From Chromera velia (taxonomy: Eukaryota > Sar > Chromeraceae), in the NCBI GenBank assembly GCA_018398765.1, contig JAHBMJ010003491.1, positions 1-10,486 of the forward strand: a DNA stretch of 10,486 bases, in the 5' to 3' direction. A program made the translations under genes and the position numbers. How positions within the stretch are numbered: the stretch's first letter is position 1; the number at the start of each line of letters is the position of its first letter. This document shows, piece by piece, positions 1 to 7,600 of this stretch. A model generated the notes under the pieces. The model made no database searches. It saw only the letters and a list, made by a program, of their open reading frames with translations, and was not told the DNA's origin.

Positions 1-62
1 ATTAAAGCCTAATTTAAAGGCATAAAATAACACGAAAAAATGAGGTTTCTATTAATCAAAAG

Positions 63-125
63 TGAACCTGTTTTTGAACCTGATTCAGGTTCATTACTTC
101 GAAGTGAACCTTGAACCTTGAACCT
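63..125. repeat. Cluster of TGAACCT motifs with a perfect 9-bp palindrome
   Basis: TGAACCT occurs at 63-69, 75-81, 105-111, 112-118 and 119-125, and in reverse at 87-93. Positions 75-93 form a perfect 9-bp inverted repeat around one central base. The last three copies are a 7-bp tandem. Confidence 0.9.
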
Positions 126-186
126 TTTCCTAGCACTACCGTGTTGCAAGAGGGTCCCTTTTACAGCCTGAGTGCTCTAGGGTACC

Positions 187-205
187 ACTAATCACTAATC
201 ACTAA
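187..205. repeat. ACTAATC short tandem repeat
   Basis: Two full 7-bp units (187-193, 194-200) and a partial third to 205. Confidence 0.9.
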
Positions 206-412
206 AAATATGACTTTAATAATAGCTTAAATGTATATATATAAGATTGTATCAATTTGTATGAGTATCATATGATGCATGGAGATAGCCCACGTATTGA
301 GTGTACACGTTTATACAACTAGCGAGTCGTTTCAAAGTTCTAGCGCCTGTTTGTTGACTCTAAGAAGAAGATGCATCATGCATACGCCACATCTTACCAC
401 TCCGCCCCCCAC

Positions 413-512
413 CTGTTGAGCTCCGATGAGCAAATGCTGTTTATATTCAGGCACCTTCACGGTGCTAGACACTGTAAATGTCGGCAGAATCACGCATAGA
501 CCATGAGGGGGA
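413..512 (-). CDS. Possible extra C-terminal exon K (alternative to the stop at 832)
   Basis: If donor GTGAGG at 835-830 is used, acceptor gcacacag at 513 restores the frame and gives PPHGLCVILPTFTVSSTVKV then PEYKQHLLIGAQQ. It would end at donor CAACAG|GTGGGG (413/412) or read on to TGA 332-334. In favour: the frame fits, the peptide is beta-like, and a long (CT)n/(CTTT)n pyrimidine tract lies upstream in the putative intron. Against: the (CT)n tract is more than 100 bp from the acceptor, and exon J already has a stop. It does not follow the module pattern of the other exons. Confidence 0.3.
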
Positions 513-622
513 CTGTGTGCGCAGATGCAGACAGCGCGTTTCCACTCCCGCCAAGAGAATGGGGACAGACAAAGACCCGAAAACAGGGTGATAAAAGTGA
601 GTGACAAACAGCGAGGGTGTAA

Positions 623-627
<5 letters not shown>

Positions 628-663
<36 letters not shown>

Positions 664-700
664 AAGAAAAAAAGAAAGTAAGAAAGAAAGAAAGAAAGCA
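628..700. repeat. (GA)n followed by AAAG/AAGA-rich repeat
   Basis: A GA dinucleotide run to about 662 is followed by imperfect AAAG repeats to about 698. It lies downstream of the exon J stop, in the 3' UTR or in an intron if exon K is real. Confidence 0.95.
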
Positions 701-831
701 CTTGATTGAAAGACACCAGGCGGGGAAAAAGAGAAAAAGCTGATCGAAGTGAATCCTTTCAGTCCAGCCAACGAACTTACACTATCATTCCAATGAGACC
801 AATCAGACATAAAAGATCCCATGTTCATTCC

Positions 832-1350
832 TCACTGTCTGTCTGTGTCAATTCCCCCGGAACAGGAACGCACAATCATGAACGGTTCTGTTCCCGTCAG
901 ACCCCCCTCCTCTCTCCCGAGAGTCGAGCCACCCCGTCCATCCCCATCACAGTCCTCCTTCCCCCCGAATTCCCAAACGAGACAAACAGTCACACCAATC
1001 CTCAGCTGCCCCCCCATAGAGTCAACAGCCCACTCATTCAAATTCTCAACTGCCTGTACAGTCTCATTGCACACACGCCACTGAGCGCCCTTCAAGGTGG
1101 CTGGCCCATGCCACTCCATTCGCAAGAAGTCTGAACGGAGCAGCGACCTGTCGCCTTGTGAAGGGAAGACGAAGACGGCCGACTGGATTTTGACCGCCTT
1201 CAGTGACTCCACCTCTACGCCCAGGCCCTCCCTTTCTTCACTCGAGCGCTCCTGACAGGCGTTTGGGTCGACACAGGCGCACTCGAGAGAGATCTTCCGG
1301 GACCACTCGTCCCCGATGCACGGAGAGATCCCCAGTCGGAACACAAAACC
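832..1350 (-). CDS. Exon J: CxC module, probable 3' coding exon
   Basis: The acceptor gcctgcag at 1351 opens a 172-codon stretch ending at TGA 832-834. It starts GFVFRLGISPCIGDEW, very like GVRFRLSV of exon H, followed by the cysteine motif LECACVDPNACQE at residues 23-34. Strand-like segments follow (LGVEVESL, VKIQSAVFVFPSQG, LRIGVTVCLVWEFGG), with sequon NET near residue 95. The last 40 residues are Gly/Asp/Glu-rich. The stop overlaps a possible donor (CAGACA|GTGAGG at 836/835), so the protein may instead continue into 413-512. If TGA is the true end, the chain finishes ...GGIDTDRQ. Confidence 0.74.
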   Translation of the reverse strand, partial: GFVFRLGISPCIGDEWSRKISLECACVDPNACQERSSEEREGLGVEVESLKAVKIQSAVFVFPSQGDRSLLRSDFLRMEWHGPATLKGAQWRVCNETVQAVENLNEWAVDSMGGQLRIGVTVCLVWEFGGKEDCDGDGRGGSTLGREEGGLTGTEPFMIVRSCSGGIDTDRQ

Positions 1351-1595
1351 CTGCAGGCACGCATGCATTCAGAATGCGTGAAGGAATAAGTGGATGAACA
1401 GAAAGAAGTGAAGCCGCCTGGACGCATGATGGAGTGAGTCCACACACTCATGCTGGAAGCGACAGGTGCGCTTGTGCACGGAAGTAAAGGAGACAGACAG
1501 ACGGAAGGACAGCAAACAGGCACAACAGAAGAGAAGGAACGTGATTCCGTCTCTCTCTCTCTCACATACACACACACACACATACACACACACAC

Positions 1596-1630
<35 letters not shown>

Positions 1631-4600
1631 CAAGCACTCATCCCAGTAAACTGAAGACAGACCGACAGACAGACCTCCAGCCTGAAGAGAGGAGATCGAA
1701 GATCCTCCAAAGCACAGCAGCCCCCTGCCTCTGCCTCCTCGGCTATTCTGTCTTCTCGGTGAACGGCATCGTCGACAGGAAGACAAGGAGAACGAGGAGG
1801 AGAGCTCCTCACGTGCATCTGTCTGGAAGGAAACAGAGGGAACCCGACAACCGTGCTCAGGCCGTCTGGAATCCTCTGCTCGTTCCATGACTCGATACAC
1901 GCACCAGGAAGACCCTGTGACACCATCCGAAATCTGCACAGAGCAGAGGCGGGGTGGGAGGGGGAGGGAACATATGCAGCCCGCATTCGTTTCAGCGGAA
2001 GATAAGAAAGAAAAAGACAGTGAAAAAAGGGAAAGCTCTCTCTCTGAATGACTCAACAGACGTAGGCTTGCACTGTGTGAAAAGAGAGAAGCTGTCCCGC
2101 ACTCGTGTGTGTGTCATTTCGCTCTTTTCCGTCTCCTCCTTCTTTCTTTTGTGGCACTCATTCTTTGTTGACAAGAATTCAAGAGGAGGACGGACAGGCC
2201 GACTGATTGACCCATCAATGTTTACCTGTCCAATTCTTACCCCGCCAGCTTGTCAGCCACTCACTCACTCACTCACTTACTCACTGTCAATTATTCAGTC
2301 AGGCAGTAAATCAATCATTCGGAAATCAGGTACGACCCCTCCACTTTGCCGCACGCCCCTAGCTGCAACGAACAGCTTGTGAAAGAGATCGAGTGGGAAA
2401 ACTCTTTCAGTGTTTCTGTCTCGGTACAGTGTCTGTATGTTGTGTTATTTTGTCAACAACTGACCTGAACACTGCCCGCTGCCCCTCGTTCATCTCTGCT
2501 CTCCGGACCAAATCCTCCACCACCTCCCCTGAGGACTCAGGGTCCCCCCACAAAGGAACGAACCTCAGCCCCCCTGAAGAGGCCAAAGCACCTCCCTTCA
2601 AGGGGTGCACTGCCAGCCCCCCTCTGTCTCCACCTGTCTCGTCAAAGACGTACAGGCACAGGGGGGACCACGCGGAGTCCCAAAAATTCGATGACGAATC
2701 GTGGGTGGGGGGCCAGGAGGCAGAGCAGGCCCTGAGGACGTTCTGAGGAAAAGAGACCTCAAAAGTGCACACCGTCGGCGCTGCTAGTATTCTGCCCCCC
2801 CCCCCGTCCAGACAACCTCCGAAGGCACCACCGGGCTCCTCCCCCCCCTCTTCTTCTGTCTCTCTGATCTCACATTCTTCTTCGATTCCTCTTCTCATCT
2901 GAACTGTTTGACCCGTCCTCTTGCCGTCGTACCCACAATTTCCTGCTACCCCTTCCAACGCCCCATACATCATTCCTGAATCCTCCTCATACACTTCTCC
3001 CTCCTGACCTCCGTACCCCACATCAACCAACCCGTCTACCATCATCTGCCTTCCCACGCCCCCCCCAACATCCATACATTCATCTGTACATTTCAGGCCG
3101 AAGACTCCTGACCCCTCCAACAACTGCTTCTGCCTTGCCTCAGTGCCTCCCGCAAATATCCCCACACTCCTGCTGTCTTCACTCCACATCAGTCCTTCTT
3201 CCCACCTCTCCCCATGCTCACCCACTTCCTCGTTCTCCTCCATGAAAGAAGCAGATTTATTGACTCTGGACAGAGGAGAAGAAGCAGGAAGAGGAGGAAA
3301 AGTGAAGGAAAAACGGAGGGGAGTCTCAGAAACACCCTCGGGAGTAACGACCGTGCACGGACCCCCCGACTTCCCTGCCGTTCGAATGAAAGCCGGTAAA
3401 TCGGGAATCCCGATCTCAAAGTCTCTCCACACACCCCGCGTTCCCCCTTCCTCCCCCTCCTCCACCGAAATCACCTCGGCCTTCCAATCTCTCATCACAG
3501 AGAGTCGAAAGCGAACACCCCATGCATCCGGAAGCTTCAGAGACTCAGAAAGAAAAACTCCAAGGAGGCGCAACTCCGTCTCCGACATCGGCACTCCGAC
3601 CTCGCATCCTTCTCTCTGCTTTGACCAAGCAGGAGAAGGAGGCGTCGGAATGTCGATACGAGAGTCCAGTCTCAGCCGCTCACCCTCCTCTTCTTCTGGA
3701 GGGAGGGTCTCCACCTCGAAAGAAAACCGAAGTGGGTGTTCTCTTGTGAATCCCCACTGAGGGGGGAACTCCAGAATCTGAAGTCGCATCTCGGGCTTTG
3801 GAGAATTCCTGCTGTCCTCGTTGTCGGGGACACCCAAAAAGAACTTCAAGCGGAAGTTCTGCGCACGGAAGCGAATAAAAGGGACGCAAAAGAGAGACAA
3901 AATGTGAAAGACAGAGAACGCCGAGACAATCATGAGGGAGGATCATCATATCAGTGACATGACATACAAAAAAGGAGAAAGGCCGGAGAGTCCTTTCTGG
4001 AACGAACACATTCCTTCCAACCGCACAGAAAGGGAGACTCAATGTCGCCCCCACTATCGAGAGAGAACTACATACTTCCAATCTCACTCCTTCAATCCAA
4101 GTACAACCAAAACTGTGAGAGACCCACCTCAAAGAGCTCGAATTCCTCGAAGACAATCAAGTTCTCTTTCCACAGACACCCCCGCAGCTTGGACCACCGA
4201 GGCGCCTCAAATGTCGCCACCCCTCCCCTTCCCCCCTCGTCAGTCTGAGGCACCACAGACAGACAGGGCACAGCGCGAGGCTCCCTCACTTCCATCCAGA
4301 GACGCTCGGAACTACGCACCCCTCCCGGCACTGAGAACACCCACCCCAACGCCCTCTCCATCTCTCGCTCTTCACCCACGTGCACACCAAACAGCTCCAC
4401 ACCCACAGTGCTGTCTTCAGTCTCACCACCATCCAGTCTGTCCAAGATACCCTCAAACAGAGAGACCTGCCGACCTACCATCCAGCTTCTGGTGCCATCC
4501 TGCGAGAGAGAGACGCCCCCCTCGAGGCCAAAACGCACGGTCAGAGGGGGGAGTACTCGATCAGTCCGATTCTCTTCCTCTCTGCCGACCCTCACCCAGA

Positions 4601-7600
4601 ACCGAAGGACGTCCTCATTTTCGATTTCGACAGACCCAAATATGACCTCAAGGACGTATCCCTGCACGCACCCACCCACACACACACACAATTTAAACTT
4701 TCACTAGCTTAAAAAAAGTTCTTGCTCGATGGAATGCGAAAAAGACATGCACAAAGTCGGGAAGAAAGATGTGTCTCGTCATACACGAAGAGAGGAAACT
4801 CAAGAGAGAGAGGGGGAAATAGAAGGAGAAAAACAGAGAAGCAAAATACAAAAAGGCACAGGACCAAATCAGCACAAGGCCACTGCAATGCTTTTCCTCC
4901 TCCCTCCTCTCACTCACTTTGATTTTGATTTTTTCAGACAGGCGAAGAAGAAGAAGCGACTCCAACAGAACGTCAGGTCCTCCTGCCGCCAACGAAAGGA
5001 AGGGGCCCAGAGGGATGGCACGTGTCTGCACAAACAGAGATGCACCTGCACCTCCTGCTGCCGCCTTTCGAGGCCCCCACTGAGGCCACTGAGGGGCGAC
5101 TAGAGAGGGGACTCGGATCAACGGACGCGCTCTGACGACGGCATCCTCCAGTCGGAAGATTCCGAAGAGATCAAACAGAGACAAATCGTCGTGGATATCA
5201 CAACCCGAAAACAAAGCCGCAGACTCTCCGACTGGACGCCCAAACCCGAACTCCCCCCCCTCTGGCATCATCTTCTGGTACTGGACGGGGGGGTGGAGAA
5301 AGCTGAAGGTCTTCACGACCCCCCCAAAAATTCCCTTCCTCTTCCAATAAGGCCCGATCGCGCTTCCCCCTCTGACCTCGATATCGATCTCACCCTCGTA
5401 TTCCCCGCTCTCCTTCCACATCTCCAGCACCACAGTATCTGTCTCACCCTGCCTAGTCGCACGAAGAGAAAAGGAGAACACGCACTCTCTTCCCTCATCC
5501 CCCACCGGGACACAAAAAGTCACAGGGCAGGCGCAACGCTGCCCATCCACAAGGCGCCGCTCCTTCCACTTACCCCTCCCAGCCATATGCAACAGCGCAG
5601 TTCGGGTGAGCACACACCGGGCGTCAGGGAAGCACAGGGATACCGGACCCCACACACAAGGGGGCATTCCCCCCCCGTCATTCACCAGCTGTGGGACAGA
5701 CAGAGACAGAGACGGGACCGCTGTTTGGCAAGGGGGGGAAAAGAGAACGGGCGCGTCTTCTGCTTCGTGGAGTATCACCTCTAGGGTGAGCCCCCCCTTC
5801 CAGTGGAGGGATGCCCATCGGTCTCGTCGGAGCCTCCTCGGCACGTTGGAACCACACTTGACTGCACAGGTACATGGGGACTTTCTTTTCCCCTTCTGCA
5901 GCAGTACCTGAGATATCTCACCCTTTGGAACGAAATCGTTCGATTCCTTCCCCCCACACACTCCGTGTCTGTTCTTCTCTGAACAGGTCACGGAAGAAAC
6001 GGACAGAAGGGATCTGGAGGTCTCACCGGAGCACAAACGGACGCTCCCCCGAATCGAAGACGCCGCCCCCCCTGGGCCAACCACCCCGAGGAAGGCCGCC
6101 ACAGTGTTGCTCTGTCCCCACCCCGTCCGGGTACCTTTTCTGAGCCCCACATAAATCCTGCTGTCCTGCAACCGGAACCGATGGGGCAATAACAAATCTC
6201 TTCTCCTTTTCAGACGGTTTCCGGCCAAGCCACAAAAAGTTCCTTGTGAAAAGATGGAAGAGAAACGAGTAGACGAGAAATAAGAGGTGACACGCAGGGA
6301 CAGATTGATCACTCTCTTCTTTTCCCCTGTCTTTCTGTTTTTCTACTCTTTTATCTCTTGTGGCAAATGGACAGATGATCAAAAGGCAAAGAGGACAAAT
6401 GACGCCGCATTCACTCTTGCACAAAAACAGACAGATCAAATCCATCTACGGATATTTGCATCATGGGGTGGCTGTACGAAGTAACGGAAGGGTGCGTGTG
6501 TGTGTGAGAGAGAGAGAGTCGCGCTACTGACCGCAAACTTGACAGCATTCGTTCCCACTGTTGCGTTCTGGTCTTTTCCCGTCTCCAGTAAGCGGAGGAC
6601 CGAGGGGGGAAATCTGGCGACAAGCCGTGCCTCCCCGCAACAAGATGCCTCTGGCCCGGGCCTGCCCTCGATCCCCCCGTCTGCCGTTAAATTCGGAACA
6701 CCAAAGGGGGACAGGGTCCCCGCCGTTGGGGGGCAGACTGCCGGTCTGCAAGTGACCTCACACGTCTGACCGTCCGACTGAACTGGAAAGACCAGATCGG
6801 GGAGCTGGGGCTTCTGTGCTTGTTTTTGCCCTTCAAGGTGACGACGCAAAGTGCTGTCCACCTGATCGAGTCCATCGGAGGGAGAAGGAAAACAAACGAT
6901 CAGGTTTTTCGAAGGGAAGAAGATTGGAAAGAGAACAAAAGAAGAGAGAGGGTATATCCGATCAAGGAGATCACGGCGAGATGAACCAAGTCAGTGAACG
7001 ACAAAAAATTGGAGGAAGAAAAAGCAGCTGTCGCAGAGAACACTCCAGACAGTCTCTGGTCTCCCTTCATCTTTCTATTTCTAATTATAGACAGAAAGGC
7101 GAACTTCACGCAAAGAAAACGACGGGTGCGAGAAAGCCAGGAAAGAAAAATGGTAGCGACTGAGAAGAGGATCACGATCAAGAACGCCAGTACATTCGCG
7201 CTTTTCTTTCTTTCTTTCTTTCTTCCTGTCATAGATTCTCTTTTTCTTTTCCTTCTCTCCCCCCAACGCCGATAACAAGAAAGTAGACTCACCCGAATGA
7301 AGTCGAATTTTCGTCTGGCCTCCTCGATCAGTACTTTTTCTTCCTCTTTCTCGTCCCCACGCCCCCTCCTTGCTTTTTTGTTCCTCTTGTCCATTTCCCT
7401 CCCCTTAAATAATGCAGCATCTCTCCCCCCCACCACAGACTCATCGAATTCTTCCTCCTCTCTTTTCCTCTTCTCATACACAACACCCCGGCCCCATGCA
7501 CTCACTCCACACTCCTCTCTACTTTCACCACTTCTGCCTCCTGCAACTAGTTGACCCGACCCCAGATCCCGAGCCACCCTGCAGAGAAGCTTCTGAAGCC

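Larger units (their letters stand above)
1..345. other. AT-rich flank, probable 3' intergenic region
   Basis: AT content rises sharply left of about 360. All minus-strand frames are quickly stopped. It holds the TGAACCT cluster (63-125), the ACTAATC tandem (187-205) and a TATATATATA run near 234-243. An ATTAAA hexamer on the minus strand (215-220) could serve as a poly(A) signal, but the lineage's signal is unknown. No gene is seen. Confidence 0.55.

Noticed and set aside
1238-1637. Alternative minus-strand frames through exon J and its upstream intron
   Set aside because: They run through CT/GT microsatellites giving Ser-Leu and Val-Cys repeats and stop early within exon J, whereas the chosen frame is open for 172 codons and shares motifs with other exons.
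3143-3760. Long plus-strand open frame opposite exon H
   Set aside because: It mirrors the minus-strand exon, is Ser/Pro/Arg-rich as expected of the antisense of Gly/Glu-rich coding sequence, and has no splice or start context of its own.
3932-4645. 237-residue plus-strand open frame opposite exon G
   Set aside because: Pro/Arg/Ser/Thr-biased antisense shadow of a better-supported minus-strand exon with matching splice phases; it also runs across intron G/H.
4693-4917. Hydrophobic Phe/Leu/Ser stretch reading on from exon F on the minus strand
   Set aside because: It resembles a membrane segment but lies after the GTGAGT donor at 4917 and reflects T/C-rich intron sequence.
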